From HGM04593 sp045644465 (GTDB lineage: Bacteria; Bacteroidota; Bacteroidia; Bacteroidales; Bacteroidaceae): 36,932 nucleotides of DNA. The stretch covers positions 1-36,932 of the forward strand of contig JAZRGV010000024.1 of the NCBI GenBank assembly GCA_045644465.1. The letters run 5' to 3'. The notes below the pieces were generated by a model. The model was not told where the DNA came from. It did not search any database and was given only the letters and a program-made list of their open reading frames with translations. This document shows, piece after piece, positions 8,272 to 17,965 of this stretch (positions are counted from its first letter, which is position 1; each line of letters starts with the position of its first letter). The translations under genes and the position numbers were made by a program.

Positions 8272-10329
8272 ATGCACAAACACATTCTATTATATATAAT
8301 ATCTATTTTTTCGATACATGCTTATTGTTTCGAAAAAGATACCATATCGCACTTTCTCGAGGACCTTGTCATCACAAGCGACAGGAACCTCTCACCACTA
8401 AAGAGTAGCGATACAAGAGTTATAAAAATGGATATGGAGTTTATGCAACGGCTTCCAAAGATTTTTGGAAATGCCGATCCACTACACTACACACAGATGC
8501 TTCCTGGCATACAAACAAATGCAGAATATGATGCCGGATTGCATATTCAAGGATGTGAAAACTCGCACAACCTGATATCTATTGCAGGTGTACCTGTGTA
8601 TAACGCATCGCACTTATTGGGGTTCTTTTCCACTTTCATACCTTCGCACTTCTCGCGTATGTCGATAACCAAGAACGCCACAGCCAACGAGGGATACAGC
8701 CGCATTGGAGGTATCATGAATCTGGAACTGAACGAGAAAGTCCCTGAAAACTTAAATGGCGAGTTTGCACTTGGAGTAATGTCATCACAAGGAACAATAC
8801 GCATTCCTTTTGGAGAAAATGCAGCGCTATTCACTTCGTTACGTCTTTCCTACCTAAACCTTCTTTATCGTCCTTTGTTAAAGATTGACGACAAAAATCT
8901 AAACTATTCTTTTGGCGATATAAATGCCACTTACCTACATAAAATTGGTAACAGACACACATTGCATATCGATTTGTACTCGGGTATTGATCATGCAAAA
9001 CTTGAATATCCCGTACAAAGCTCAACAGACTATACCGATAATATGCCTATGGGCATAATAGAAAGTATCCTACCCAAAACAACTTGGGGAAATTTGCTGG
9101 GTGCAATACATTGGAAATATAGATTCAGAGAAGGATATTTAAATCAAAGTCTCTATTATAGTGGCTACAGAAACCACTTCAACGTATCGGGGCAATACAA
9201 TATTAGCCTTCCTTCCGGAATATATGATATAGGTTATCGTTCAAAAGTTACAATTGAAAATCTCGAAACAGGAATAACAATCATCAGCCACAATACCACC
9301 CCGCAAACTCCGGAATATCACAACTCATATATAAAGACCGATAGCCCCGATTATAGGCAACATACAATTGAGGGAAGCTTGCATGCCCGATACTCCGACA
9401 ACGTCTTTAATGACATATATTACGATGTAGCCCTAAAGGGCGATTTATATAGCGATCTTAAAGGCTACACTACTACGGCATTAAACCCGTATGCGATGAT
9501 TGCATACGATACATGGAAAGCAGGACGTATAGAATTTTGCTATTCACACCAATACCAATACTTGTTAAATAGCGGATTTACCAGCCTTGGCATGCCTGTT
9601 GAGTTTTGGATAAGCGCAGATGCAGACAATAAGCCACAGCATGCGCATAATTTCCAGTTTGCCTACAAGCGTGAAATTTTCAATCGTAAATACGATTTAA
9701 ATATTGAAGCATATTATAAGATTCTTTATAATCAGATAGAATACAATGGTAGTCCGTTAGATATTCTAAACAAAGAATATTCATTGAAAAAAGTTATAAT
9801 AAGCGGTAACGGCTATAATTACGGAGCCAATATTATGCTTAACAAACTTACAGGAAAACTTACAGGATGGGTATCCTATTCGTTTGGACGTGCAATGCGC
9901 AGGTTTGATATTTATGGTAACAAATGGTTTCCAGCAAGCCACGAGCGCATTCATGAAGTCAATATGGTATTAGCATACAAAATAGGTAAACGATTTGATA
10001 TCGGAAGTACATTCGCTTATGCATCGGGTACTCCTTTCACGTCGGTGAAGTATTTTTACATAATGAACAACAATATTCTTACCGAATTTGGCGAGCACAA
10101 CGCAAACCGTTTAAAGGATTATATACGTTTGGATATTTCGGCCAATTACGATATTGTAAAGAAAGAAAACAGAACAGCCGGAATAAACATATCTATATAT
10201 AACGTATTATGCCGAAAAAACGAGATATATTACGGACTTAAGCTAAACAATAATGGTTTTAAGTTCCAGGCCACGTCTCTACTGACAACAATTTTGCCGT
10301 CAATAAGTTTCTATTATAAATTCGATTGA
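8272..10329 (+). CDS. TonB-dependent outer-membrane receptor
   Basis: A 685-residue outer-membrane beta-barrel. After a short signal peptide (MHKHILLYIISIFSIHAYC) comes a plug-like segment, about residues 30-155, with LEDLVITSD, a TQMLPGIQTNAEYDAGLHIQG motif and the GGIMNLELNEK strand typical of TonB plug domains. The remainder is a chain of amphipathic strands ending in an aromatic C-terminus (SFYYKFD). The carboxypeptidase-regulatory-like N-terminal domain of SusC proteins is absent. The gene is immediately followed by a DUF4249 lipoprotein, a common pairing in Bacteroidetes that suggests a two-part uptake system. The substrate is unknown. Confidence 0.88.
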   Translation: MHKHILLYIISIFSIHAYCFEKDTISHFLEDLVITSDRNLSPLKSSDTRVIKMDMEFMQRLPKIFGNADPLHYTQMLPGIQTNAEYDAGLHIQGCENSHNLISIAGVPVYNASHLLGFFSTFIPSHFSRMSITKNATANEGYSRIGGIMNLELNEKVPENLNGEFALGVMSSQGTIRIPFGENAALFTSLRLSYLNLLYRPLLKIDDKNLNYSFGDINATYLHKIGNRHTLHIDLYSGIDHAKLEYPVQSSTDYTDNMPMGIIESILPKTTWGNLLGAIHWKYRFREGYLNQSLYYSGYRNHFNVSGQYNISLPSGIYDIGYRSKVTIENLETGITIISHNTTPQTPEYHNSYIKTDSPDYRQHTIEGSLHARYSDNVFNDIYYDVALKGDLYSDLKGYTTTALNPYAMIAYDTWKAGRIEFCYSHQYQYLLNSGFTSLGMPVEFWISADADNKPQHAHNFQFAYKREIFNRKYDLNIEAYYKILYNQIEYNGSPLDILNKEYSLKKVIISGNGYNYGANIMLNKLTGKLTGWVSYSFGRAMRRFDIYGNKWFPASHERIHEVNMVLAYKIGKRFDIGSTFAYASGTPFTSVKYFYIMNNNILTEFGEHNANRLKDYIRLDISANYDIVKKENRTAGINISIYNVLCRKNEIYYGLKLNNNGFKFQATSLLTTILPSISFYYKFD

Positions 10330-10343
10330 CAATCCAGCTAACT

Positions 10344-11210
10344 ATGAGAAATAAAATCATATATCTGTTATTTATAATATCACAACTGTTTTGCTCATGT
10401 ACCGAAGATCGTTTCATTGAGGCAGAACCGCAAATGGTTGTAGAAGGTTGGATTGATGCCGGCGGATACCCAGTTGTTATGCTCTCGCAGATAATACCTG
10501 TTTCAGATAAAGAAATAACCCAAAGTGAATTAAAGGACTATATCATCAACTGGGGAAAAGTCACTATTTCAGATGGAGAAAAAGAGGTTGTATTGACAGG
10601 TAAAAAATCTGATGATTATTTCCCTCCTTATATATACACAACCAACAAGATACGTGGAGAAGAGGGAAAAACTTATTATCTGACAGCCAAGTATAAGAAT
10701 TTCTATGCAACGGCACAAACAACAATTCCGCCAAAAGCGCAGATAGAGAAAGTCGTTACAAGAAATGAAAACAACAGATATTACATCAGTGCTGTTATTG
10801 ACGATAACCCTGCAGAAAAGAATTATTACAAGTTTTTTGTTAGAGTTGTAGGCCGAGACAGCTGTTACCTATCGTCTAATTTTGCAATAGTTGATGACAA
10901 AGACTACACATTCCCTTGTAATATACCTATAGAAATTGGATATAGCTCACTCTATGATGATAAAAACAAATCCTATATAATATCAGAGAAAGATGCTTTG
11001 TTAATTAAGGTTGCACAAATAGACAGTGTTGCATATAACATTTGGGACGACTATAAAAACATTGCTGAGCTTGGTCAAAACCGTTTCTTCAGCTATACAA
11101 ACAGTATTCGTTCAAATATTTCCGGCGGATTGGGCTATTGGGTAGGATATGGCGCTACTGAGTATTTGTGTAAACCATATAAACACGAAAGCCCTATTGA
11201 ATTAAAATAA
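10344..11210 (+). CDS. DUF4249-family lipoprotein
   Basis: A 288-residue lipoprotein; the start at 10344 gives MRNKIIYLLFIISQLFCSC with lipidation at C19. An earlier in-frame TTG at 10326 is possible but would spoil the signal peptide. The opening of the mature protein, EPQMVVEGWIDAGGYPVVMLSQ, is characteristic of DUF4249, whose members sit next to TonB-dependent receptors in Bacteroidetes. The ATG is 14 nt after the receptor stop, so the two form an operon. The probable role is an outer-membrane accessory to the receptor; that is inference from genomic pairing, not from a known activity. Confidence 0.85.
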   Translation: MRNKIIYLLFIISQLFCSCTEDRFIEAEPQMVVEGWIDAGGYPVVMLSQIIPVSDKEITQSELKDYIINWGKVTISDGEKEVVLTGKKSDDYFPPYIYTTNKIRGEEGKTYYLTAKYKNFYATAQTTIPPKAQIEKVVTRNENNRYYISAVIDDNPAEKNYYKFFVRVVGRDSCYLSSNFAIVDDKDYTFPCNIPIEIGYSSLYDDKNKSYIISEKDALLIKVAQIDSVAYNIWDDYKNIAELGQNRFFSYTNSIRSNISGGLGYWVGYGATEYLCKPYKHESPIELK

Positions 11211-11215
11211 GAGTT

Positions 11216-11896
11216 TTATATTCTCGCTGCATCAACAACAGTCAGAACACCGTCGGCTACGGTAAAGCGAACATCATAAGCTCCATAAGGCATACCATAG
11301 ACGCGTTCCGGGTCATCGTGATACTGCGGACGCGGGTCAAGCTCAAGAATTTTAATTAAAGCACAGAAATCTTCATCGCAGAACATTGCACGCAGTTCCT
11401 CGGGAAAAACAACTTCGAGTGTCTGCCATCTGTTGTTATCCACAAACCCATTACGCACCCCTGTGTGGGCATCGCTGTATTCTACATACGGTTTTATATC
11501 AAAGATTGGTGTTCCGTCGGCAAGGTCGGCTCCGGCAACATGCAAGGCAAGACCATCGGCGCAGTTTTCCACTCCCAACAATTTAACCGACGACAGACCC
11601 AATGCGTTAGGACGGAAAGGAGAACGTGTAGCAAACACTCCCATATAACTGTTTCCGCCAAGCAATGGTGGACGTACCAGCGGGCTCCACTCGCCCTGTT
11701 TTTTGCTGTTGAGCGAAAAGCCCCATATAAGCCACAGATAGTCAAAACCCTCGATACCTCGCAAAGCCTCAACACGACTGTATTCCGGTTCAAACTGTAT
11801 GATACCCTGCAGTTCGGGGACAATACCGCTCTGCCGCGGAATACCGAATTTTGTTTTCAACTTCGTATGGTAATATGCTATGGGGGTTATATTCAT
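11216..11896 (-). CDS. trmO: tRNA (m6t6A37) N6-methyltransferase TrmO
   Basis: A 226-residue member of the TrmO (YaeB/TsaA) family, which methylates the N6 position of threonylcarbamoyladenosine at position 37 of certain tRNAs using SAM. Family landmarks are the N-terminal PIAYYHTKLKTKFGIPRQ, the central FDYLWLIWGFS, and the signature FATRSPFRPNALGLSSVKLLG. The C-terminal region DPRPQYHDDPERVYGMPYG matches the usual conserved tail. It is convergent with the DUF4249 gene (5-nt gap) and divergent from the DUF5009 gene; there is no functional link to either. Confidence 0.92.
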   Translation of the reverse strand: MNITPIAYYHTKLKTKFGIPRQSGIVPELQGIIQFEPEYSRVEALRGIEGFDYLWLIWGFSLNSKKQGEWSPLVRPPLLGGNSYMGVFATRSPFRPNALGLSSVKLLGVENCADGLALHVAGADLADGTPIFDIKPYVEYSDAHTGVRNGFVDNNRWQTLEVVFPEELRAMFCDEDFCALIKILELDPRPQYHDDPERVYGMPYGAYDVRFTVADGVLTVVDAARI

Positions 11897-11979
11897 GATG
11901 AATTATTTTTCCTTGCGAAGATAACAAAGCCTCTTCAATTTTTTCTTAACTTTACCCAATAAATTCAAAAAACACCCAA

Positions 11980-13098
11980 ATGAACAAAAACAACGAACGC
12001 CTATTGTCACTTGACGTACTTCGCGGATTCGACCTGATGCTGCTTGTAGGTCTGCAACCCGTAATACGCGCTATACTTATACAACTCGATTGCGAAGCAC
12101 TGAACAACACACTGCTTTATCAATTCGACCATGCCGAATGGGAAGGCATGCGCGTGTGGGATATGGTGATGCCTTTGTTCCTATTTATGTCGGGAGTAAC
12201 CATGCCCTACTCTCTTCCCAAATACAAGAGAGAGAACGGAAACACAAGAGTGTGGATACGCGTTATAAAACGTTTTCTTCTACTCTTCTCTTTAGGAATA
12301 GTTGTACAAGGCAATGTTCTTTCGTTGAATCCCGACAGAATCTATCTTTACAGCAACACCTTACAGGCCATTGCTGTAGGCTATTTGTTGACCGTTCCAT
12401 TGGTATTGTATCTAAAACCCAAACAGCAGATTTTAGCCATTGCAGCACTGCTTATCATATATTCAGGACCCATGCATTGGTTCGGCGACTGGAGTGCACA
12501 AGGAAACCTTGCATGTATCATAGACAAGGCCGTTCTTGGACGTTTTCGCGACGGTAGTACACTGCTTTCCGATGGAACTGTAGAGTTTGCCGCATGGTAC
12601 GACTATACATGGGTATGGAGCAGCATTACATTCTGCTGCACAGTAGCACTCGGCAGCATAGCCGGACAGATGACAAAGAACGGTAACGAAAACCGCAAGG
12701 GAACAGCAAAGAAACTGCTTATAACAGGCGTAATACTTGTTGTAGCCGGATTATTGTGCAGCCTACACCAACCTATAATCAAACGTATATGGAGTGCCAG
12801 CTTCACACTCTACAGCGGTGGTTGGTGTTATATTCTGCTTGCCCTGTTCTATTGGTGGATTGATGTAAAGAAACATAACAAAGGCCTTGAGTGGTTGCAA
12901 TACTACGGATGCAATGCCATAACAGCCTACCTCATAGGCATGCTCATCAACTTCCGTGGAATAGCATCATCTTTACTATATGGTACAGCACAATATCTTG
13001 GTGATTGGTACCAACCACTCCTTACGCTATGCAATAGCGTAATAATATTCTTTATACTGAAGGTAATGTATAAAAACAGAATCTTCCTTAAGGTCTAA
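11980..13098 (+). CDS. DUF5009-type membrane acyltransferase-like protein
   Basis: A 372-residue integral membrane protein with about ten hydrophobic segments. It starts with RLLSLDVLRGFDLMLLVGLQP, the signature of the heparan-alpha-glucosaminide N-acetyltransferase/NagX-like (DUF5009) group, followed by the conserved WEGMRVWDMVMPLFLFMSG. Proteins of this group are thought to transfer acyl groups across the cytoplasmic membrane onto sugars or glycans; the actual substrate here is unknown. The gene is monocistronic, divergent from trmO across an 83-nt gap and convergent with the ATP synthase operon (10-nt gap to the atpG stop). Confidence 0.85.
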   Translation: MNKNNERLLSLDVLRGFDLMLLVGLQPVIRAILIQLDCEALNNTLLYQFDHAEWEGMRVWDMVMPLFLFMSGVTMPYSLPKYKRENGNTRVWIRVIKRFLLLFSLGIVVQGNVLSLNPDRIYLYSNTLQAIAVGYLLTVPLVLYLKPKQQILAIAALLIIYSGPMHWFGDWSAQGNLACIIDKAVLGRFRDGSTLLSDGTVEFAAWYDYTWVWSSITFCCTVALGSIAGQMTKNGNENRKGTAKKLLITGVILVVAGLLCSLHQPIIKRIWSASFTLYSGGWCYILLALFYWWIDVKKHNKGLEWLQYYGCNAITAYLIGMLINFRGIASSLLYGTAQYLGDWYQPLLTLCNSVIIFFILKVMYKNRIFLKV

Positions 13099-13108
13099 TA
13101 TTTTAAAA

Positions 13109-13960
13109 TCAGCTGCCCGAAACGATATCGAGCAATTCGTTTGTAATTGCCTGCTGACGGCATTTGTTGTATTCAAGTGTAAGTTCAGCTATCAGGTCAT
13201 CGGCATTGTCGGTAGCAACCTGCATTGCAACCATTCGGGCCGCGTGCTCGGCAACAGCCGAATCTAGCAAGGCTGCATATAAACGTAATCTCACCACATT
13301 TGGTACAAGGCTTTTTACGACACTTTCTTTGCTTGGCTCGACAATATAATCAATTGGATTTTCAGCACCTTCTGTAGCCATTGATGATATATCGATAGGC
13401 AATAGAATTTCCCTTTGCGGTATAAGTTTTCCAGCTGATACAAAATGGGTATACACAAGTTCTATCTTGTCTATTTCACCTGCGGAAAAACGTTGCATAA
13501 GTTCATTGGCAACCTGTGATATATCGGCATATACCGGAGAACCGGCTTGCTGTAATAGTGTATCTACAGTTGCTATACCTTGCTTGGTGAATCGCTCATG
13601 CATTTTTTTGCCAACAGGAATAATCTCTGTTCCAATAGCTGCCGAATGATACTCTGCAACAACCTCTCTTGCCAAACGTACTATATTTGAGTTGAATGCT
13701 CCGCAAAAAGTGGTGCTTGAAGCAACCGGTATAACTACAACTTTTTTAACCTCACGCGAAACTGTGTATTCACTATTTACCGGTGTAGAGCAAAGGAAAG
13801 AAGAGAGTATTGAATTCAGTTTCTGCTCATAAGGACGCAAATGCTCAACTGAAGCCTGTGTCCTACGCAACTTTGCAGCAGCAACAAGCTTCATCGCAGA
13901 AGTAATCTTCTGCGTACTTTTTACCGAGTGAATACGCTGTTTTATCTCCTTGAGGTTCAT
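13109..13960 (-). CDS. atpG: ATP synthase F1 gamma subunit
   Basis: The central rotor shaft of F1, 283 residues. I choose the ATG at 13960 (MNLKEIKQRIHSVKSTQKITSAMKLVAAAKL), which matches the usual N-terminal helix of gamma; a GTG three codons upstream at 13969 would overlap the atpA stop and is possible. The C-terminal helix (LTLEYNKCRQQAITNELLDIVSG) is the conserved partner helix. This is the last gene of the operon, 5 nt after the atpA stop. Confidence 0.95.
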   Translation of the reverse strand: MNLKEIKQRIHSVKSTQKITSAMKLVAAAKLRRTQASVEHLRPYEQKLNSILSSFLCSTPVNSEYTVSREVKKVVVIPVASSTTFCGAFNSNIVRLAREVVAEYHSAAIGTEIIPVGKKMHERFTKQGIATVDTLLQQAGSPVYADISQVANELMQRFSAGEIDKIELVYTHFVSAGKLIPQREILLPIDISSMATEGAENPIDYIVEPSKESVVKSLVPNVVRLRLYAALLDSAVAEHAARMVAMQVATDNADDLIAELTLEYNKCRQQAITNELLDIVSGS

Positions 13961-13965
13961 AATTG

Positions 13966-15543
13966 TCACTTAAGCGTTACAGCAATTTCGCGTGCACATT
14001 CCTCTATTCTTTTTGCAACGTCATTGTTGATGACACCTGTAGCAAGAATATCAAGAACGCTATCCTTATAACGTAAACGCATCTGCTCCAGAAAAAGGTT
14101 CTCAAACTCCTTTATGCGTGCAAGCGGAACATCGTGCAACAAATTGTTTATTCCGCAATAAAGTATTGCAATCTGTTCACCCACGGGCATAGGAGAATAC
14201 AGTGGTTGTATTAACAGATTATTAGTGCGGCGACCGCGTTCTATCACCATCATGGTAACAGGATCGACATCGCTGCCGAACTTGGCAAAGGCCTCGAGTT
14301 CGCGATACTGTGCCTGGTCTATCTTTAGAGTTCCGGCAACCTTCTTCATTGACTTTATCTGCGCTTTACCACCAACACGCGATACAGAGATACCTACATT
14401 TATTGCCGGACGAAATCCTTTATTGAAAAGGTCGCTTTCGAGATAGATCTGACCATCGGTAATTGAAATCACATTGGTAGGGATATATGCCGATACATCA
14501 CCGGCCTGTGTCTCAATAATAGGCAAAGCAGTCAAAGAACCACCACCCTTAACCTTACCAACAAGACTCTGTGGCAGGTCGTTCATCTTCTCTGCCACAT
14601 CGTGCTGGTTGATAATCTTCGCGGCGCGCTCAAGCAAACGCGAGTGAAGATAAAACACATCACCGGGGTACGCCTCGCGTCCAGAAGGACGGCGCAGGAT
14701 AAGCGAAATCTCACGATAGGCAACAGCTTGCTTTGAGAGGTCATCATACACCACAAGAGCATGACGGCCTGTGTCGCGGAAATACTCTCCGATGGCTGCT
14801 CCCGCCATTGGAGCGTAGTATTGTAATGCCGCAGTGTCAGAGGCTGTGGCTACGACAACAGTCGTATAGTCCATTGCCCCATGCTGACGCAAGGTATTTA
14901 CAATGGATGCTACAGTTGAGCCTTTTTGTCCTATCGCCACATATATGCAATAGACAGGCTCACCCTTTTCATAAGCAGCACGCTGATTGATAATTGTATC
15001 TATGGCTATGGCAGTCTTACCCGTCTGACGGTCACCAATTATCAACTCACGCTGTCCGCGCCCGATAGGTATCATGGAGTCGATAGATTTTATTCCCGTC
15101 TGCAAAGGCTCCGTTACAGGCTGACGGAATATTACACCGGGGGCCTTGCGGTCGAGTGGCATTTCTACCCTATCTCCCTCAATATCACCTTTGCCGTCGA
15201 TGGGCTCTCCCAGCGGAGTGATTACGCGCCCAAGCATGCCATCACCAACATTTATTGAGGCTATACGACCTGTGCGCTTCACTGTCATACCCTCTTTTAT
15301 TTTATCTGTAGGACCAAGAAGTATCGCACCCACATTATCCTCTTCAAGGTTCATGACTACAGCTTTAACACCATTGTCGAACTCAAGAAGTTCTTCGGCC
15401 TCGGCATTGTACAAGCCATATATGCGTACAACACCGTCGCTGACCTGAAGTACGGTGCCAACCTCTTCATATTTGAGGTCACTCTTTATTCCTTTGAGTT
15501 TCTCAAGCAACACGCTTGATACTTCACTTGGTTTAATATTCAT
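13966..15543 (-). CDS. atpA: ATP synthase F1 alpha subunit
   Basis: A 525-residue non-catalytic nucleotide-binding subunit of F1. The P-loop is GDRQTGKTAIA; the ATP-synthase alpha/beta signature near residue 360 (PAINVGISVSRVGG) contains the arginine finger in SVSR. Its start overlaps the atpH stop by one base (TGATG), a translational-coupling arrangement. Length and domain order (beta-barrel, Rossmann-like core, C-terminal helices) are normal. Confidence 0.98.
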   Translation of the reverse strand: MNIKPSEVSSVLLEKLKGIKSDLKYEEVGTVLQVSDGVVRIYGLYNAEAEELLEFDNGVKAVVMNLEEDNVGAILLGPTDKIKEGMTVKRTGRIASINVGDGMLGRVITPLGEPIDGKGDIEGDRVEMPLDRKAPGVIFRQPVTEPLQTGIKSIDSMIPIGRGQRELIIGDRQTGKTAIAIDTIINQRAAYEKGEPVYCIYVAIGQKGSTVASIVNTLRQHGAMDYTTVVVATASDTAALQYYAPMAGAAIGEYFRDTGRHALVVYDDLSKQAVAYREISLILRRPSGREAYPGDVFYLHSRLLERAAKIINQHDVAEKMNDLPQSLVGKVKGGGSLTALPIIETQAGDVSAYIPTNVISITDGQIYLESDLFNKGFRPAINVGISVSRVGGKAQIKSMKKVAGTLKIDQAQYRELEAFAKFGSDVDPVTMMVIERGRRTNNLLIQPLYSPMPVGEQIAILYCGINNLLHDVPLARIKEFENLFLEQMRLRYKDSVLDILATGVINNDVAKRIEECAREIAVTLK

Positions 15544-16091
15544 CAGACAAGTTTTCTGTTTTGTTCAACCAACTTTTTCCTTACGTCGTTCAATAATCCC
15601 TTGACACTCGCATCTACACGAACGTAGTTTGCTTCATATACAAATCCATCGACTATGGATGAGTCAACAACATTATTCAGTTCTATTTTCGCCCCGCTAC
15701 TCTTCGCAATGAGTTTTTCCACCTTGGAAGAAAAACCTTCACTCATGGGTTTGGCTGTTGTGAACGATACCGAAAGAAGACCTTTTGCCTTACGATACAG
15801 TGTCATATAACAATGTGCGATGAAAAACAGAAGTTCTTCACGTTCTTCCTTTACCACAAGACGAGCGAATTGTTCAAAGACATCGTTGCTGTCAACGGCT
15901 GCACATATAATCTTTACACGCTCATCAAGTGTAAGCACGGGAGCACGAAGCAACATAGGCAACTCCTTGACATAATCAAGCGTATGCACCAACTGCGACA
16001 TATTTTCATATATCGCATCCTCTGCTCCTTGCTCTGTTGCAAACGAAAGCAAAGCACGTGCATAACGCATTGATATTGTTCCTATGTTCAT
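15543..16091 (-). CDS. atpH: ATP synthase delta subunit (OSCP homologue)
   Basis: A 182-residue peripheral-stalk protein joining the b subunits to the top of F1. The N-terminal helical bundle starts ISMRYARALLSFATEQG, as usual for delta. The C-terminal part has the conserved VDSSIVDGFVYEANYVRVDAS block. The gene starts with a 4-nt ATGA overlap on atpF and ends in a TGATG overlap with atpA. Confidence 0.95.
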   Translation of the reverse strand: MNIGTISMRYARALLSFATEQGAEDAIYENMSQLVHTLDYVKELPMLLRAPVLTLDERVKIICAAVDSNDVFEQFARLVVKEEREELLFFIAHCYMTLYRKAKGLLSVSFTTAKPMSEGFSSKVEKLIAKSSGAKIELNNVVDSSIVDGFVYEANYVRVDASVKGLLNDVRKKLVEQNRKLV

Positions 16092-16597
16092 TTTTTATCT
16101 TCGTGTGAATCAAAAGCCTCATCAAGCAATGAGTTTATGAAAGCATCGTGTTTCCTCTCATCAGCAAGTTCTTTTCGTATAACCTTCTCGGCTATGGATA
16201 TTGAGAGTTCTGCAACCTGCGCACGTATCTCGCGCAACGCATCTTCCTTTTCCTGTTTTATCTGCTCCCTTGCTGTAGAAAGTATTCTGGCACTCTCCAA
16301 TTCAGCCTTCTCCTGCGCCTCCTTTATGAGGTTGTCACGTGCCACAACGGCCTCGCGGAGTATGTTCACCTGCTCGGCATTTGCCTTTTCAAGAATCTGT
16401 CTGCTCTGCTCTTCTATGCCTGCAAGTTTCTCATTAGCCAGCCTGGCATTCTCCAATGCATCGTCAATGTATTTCTTACGTTCATCAATCATTGATGTGA
16501 TTACCGGGAAGCCATATTTATATAGTACAAAGAAAACCACTCCGAATGCTACAAGCATCCAGAATAACAAACCGGCTTCGGGCAAAAGAAATGACAT
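16088..16597 (-). CDS. atpF: ATP synthase Fo b subunit
   Basis: A 169-residue stator protein with one N-terminal membrane helix (LFWMLVAFGVVFFVLYKYGFP, about residues 10-30) followed by a long charged helix with coiled-coil character, ending at the delta-binding tail. The sequence MIDERKKYIDDALENARLANEKL is typical of bacterial b subunits. It lies 19 nt downstream of atpE and overlaps atpH by 4 nt. Confidence 0.95.
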   Translation of the reverse strand: MSFLLPEAGLLFWMLVAFGVVFFVLYKYGFPVITSMIDERKKYIDDALENARLANEKLAGIEEQSRQILEKANAEQVNILREAVVARDNLIKEAQEKAELESARILSTAREQIKQEKEDALREIRAQVAELSISIAEKVIRKELADERKHDAFINSLLDEAFDSHEDKK

Positions 16598-16616
16598 CTG
16601 AAAACTTTTTTAATTG

Positions 16617-16871
16617 TTACACAAACAACACAAGGAAACATACCACTACGGCAAACATGGCAACACCCTCGATGAGAGCCGCTGCAAGAATCATTCCAGA
16701 ACGGATATCACCTGCAGCCTCGGGCTGACGTGCTATTGACTCAAGAGCTTTTGAACCGATTCGGCTGATACCCCATGCTGCACCAATCACTGCCAAAGAA
16801 GCTGCAAACGCTGCTCCCATTTTTGCCAAACTTGCGCCCACTACGGCTTGAAGAAAAATTGTTAAAAACAT
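16617..16871 (-). CDS. atpE: ATP synthase Fo c subunit
   Basis: An 84-residue hairpin of two membrane helices joined by the polar loop ARQPEAAGD; it forms the rotating c-ring. The ion-binding carboxylate is E68 in AAALIEGVAMF. The helix-1 position that is glutamine in sodium-binding c subunits is an isoleucine here, and no serine or threonine follows E68, so the ring looks proton-coupled. That is an inference from known sodium-site residues. Confidence 0.96.
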   Translation of the reverse strand: MFLTIFLQAVVGASLAKMGAAFAASLAVIGAAWGISRIGSKALESIARQPEAAGDIRSGMILAAALIEGVAMFAVVVCFLVLFV

Positions 16872-16897
16872 AATGTAATATTTTAGGTTAATAATAT

Positions 16898-17965
16898 TTA
16901 ATGGTTACTCTCATGATGTTCGGGTTGCGACAAGCCAATGAACACCGACGATAGCATTGTAAACACAAATGCTTGTATAAACGCAACAAGCAACTCCAGG
17001 AAATTCATAAATATTGTAAATACAACCGATACAAAAGTCATGGCTGTTCCTATATATTTACTCACCGACATTGTGATGAATATTATACAAACAAATGCCA
17101 GAATAACGGTGTGTCCTGCAAGTATATTTGCAAAAAGACGTATTGTCAAGGCAAATGGTTTTACAAATACACCGAACAACTCAATCAACGGCATCATTGG
17201 CACTGGTAGTTTAAGCCACACAGGCACATCGGGCCAAAATATCTCCTTGTAATACTCTTTGTTTCCAAACAGATTTACTGCAATAAACGTGCATAGAGCA
17301 AGAGCAAATGTTACAGCAATGTTTCCTGTTACATTGGCACCACCGGGAAATATAGGCAACAGGCCCATTAGGTTATTCAAGAATATAAAGAAGAAAGCCG
17401 TAAGCAGATACGGAGTATATTTCTTGTATTTCTTGCCTACGTTCGGTTTTATAACGTCATCAACCACCATTGTTATAAGCATCTCCATCACACCCACAAA
17501 GCCACCGGGAGCCTTGTCTTCGGCTTTTCGATTACGATACCAACGCGCTGTAAAGAGAACAATTACAATAAGCAACAATGAACTTATAAATACCGAAAGA
17601 ACAGTTTTTGTAATAGATAGGTCAAGTAACGGACGACGTTCGTTGCCCTGGGCATCATTTTCCACTATTTTCCCCTCGTTATCGCCCATATAGGATATAT
17701 AAAAACCTTTATATTTCTCTTGCTCGTGAAATACAGACGATGAAAAGAGTTCCCAACCAGTACGTTTAGAATATATTATTACAGGCAAGCTTATGGCAAT
17801 ATGCTTTTCACCCACAGTGGTTATATGCCACTCGTATGTATCCTTAACGTGCTCGAAAATAATCTTCTTGACATCGATTTTATCCGATGACGATTTATCT
17901 GTGGCAAAAGCACTGCTAACGAACAACAGCAACAGTAGTGTCAATATGTTTCTTATTCTACTCAT
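16898..17965 (-). CDS. atpB: ATP synthase Fo a subunit
   Basis: A 355-residue membrane stator subunit carrying the proton half-channels. The essential arginine is in FALTIRLFANILAGH, and the C-terminal helix is AFIQAFVFTMLSSVFIGL. The protein is longer than the E. coli subunit because of an N-terminal signal-peptide-like helix (IRNILTLLLLLFVSSAFA) and an approximately 90-residue periplasmic domain, as in other Bacteroidetes. It overlaps the atpC stop by 4 nt (ATGA), leaving no room for the extra small membrane protein gene I recall between atpC and atpB in some Bacteroides. Confidence 0.95.
   Translation of the reverse strand: MSRIRNILTLLLLLFVSSAFATDKSSSDKIDVKKIIFEHVKDTYEWHITTVGEKHIAISLPVIIYSKRTGWELFSSSVFHEQEKYKGFYISYMGDNEGKIVENDAQGNERRPLLDLSITKTVLSVFISSLLLIVIVLFTARWYRNRKAEDKAPGGFVGVMEMLITMVVDDVIKPNVGKKYKKYTPYLLTAFFFIFLNNLMGLLPIFPGGANVTGNIAVTFALALCTFIAVNLFGNKEYYKEIFWPDVPVWLKLPVPMMPLIELFGVFVKPFALTIRLFANILAGHTVILAFVCIIFITMSVSKYIGTAMTFVSVVFTIFMNFLELLVAFIQAFVFTMLSSVFIGLSQPEHHESNH

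Noticed and set aside
10326..10343. TTG start of the DUF4249 gene at 10326
   Set aside because: The ATG at 10344 gives a proper lipoprotein signal peptide.
16617..16871. Sodium-coupled ATP synthase
   Set aside because: The c subunit lacks the helix-1 glutamine and the Ser/Thr after the carboxylate that are typical of sodium-binding rings.
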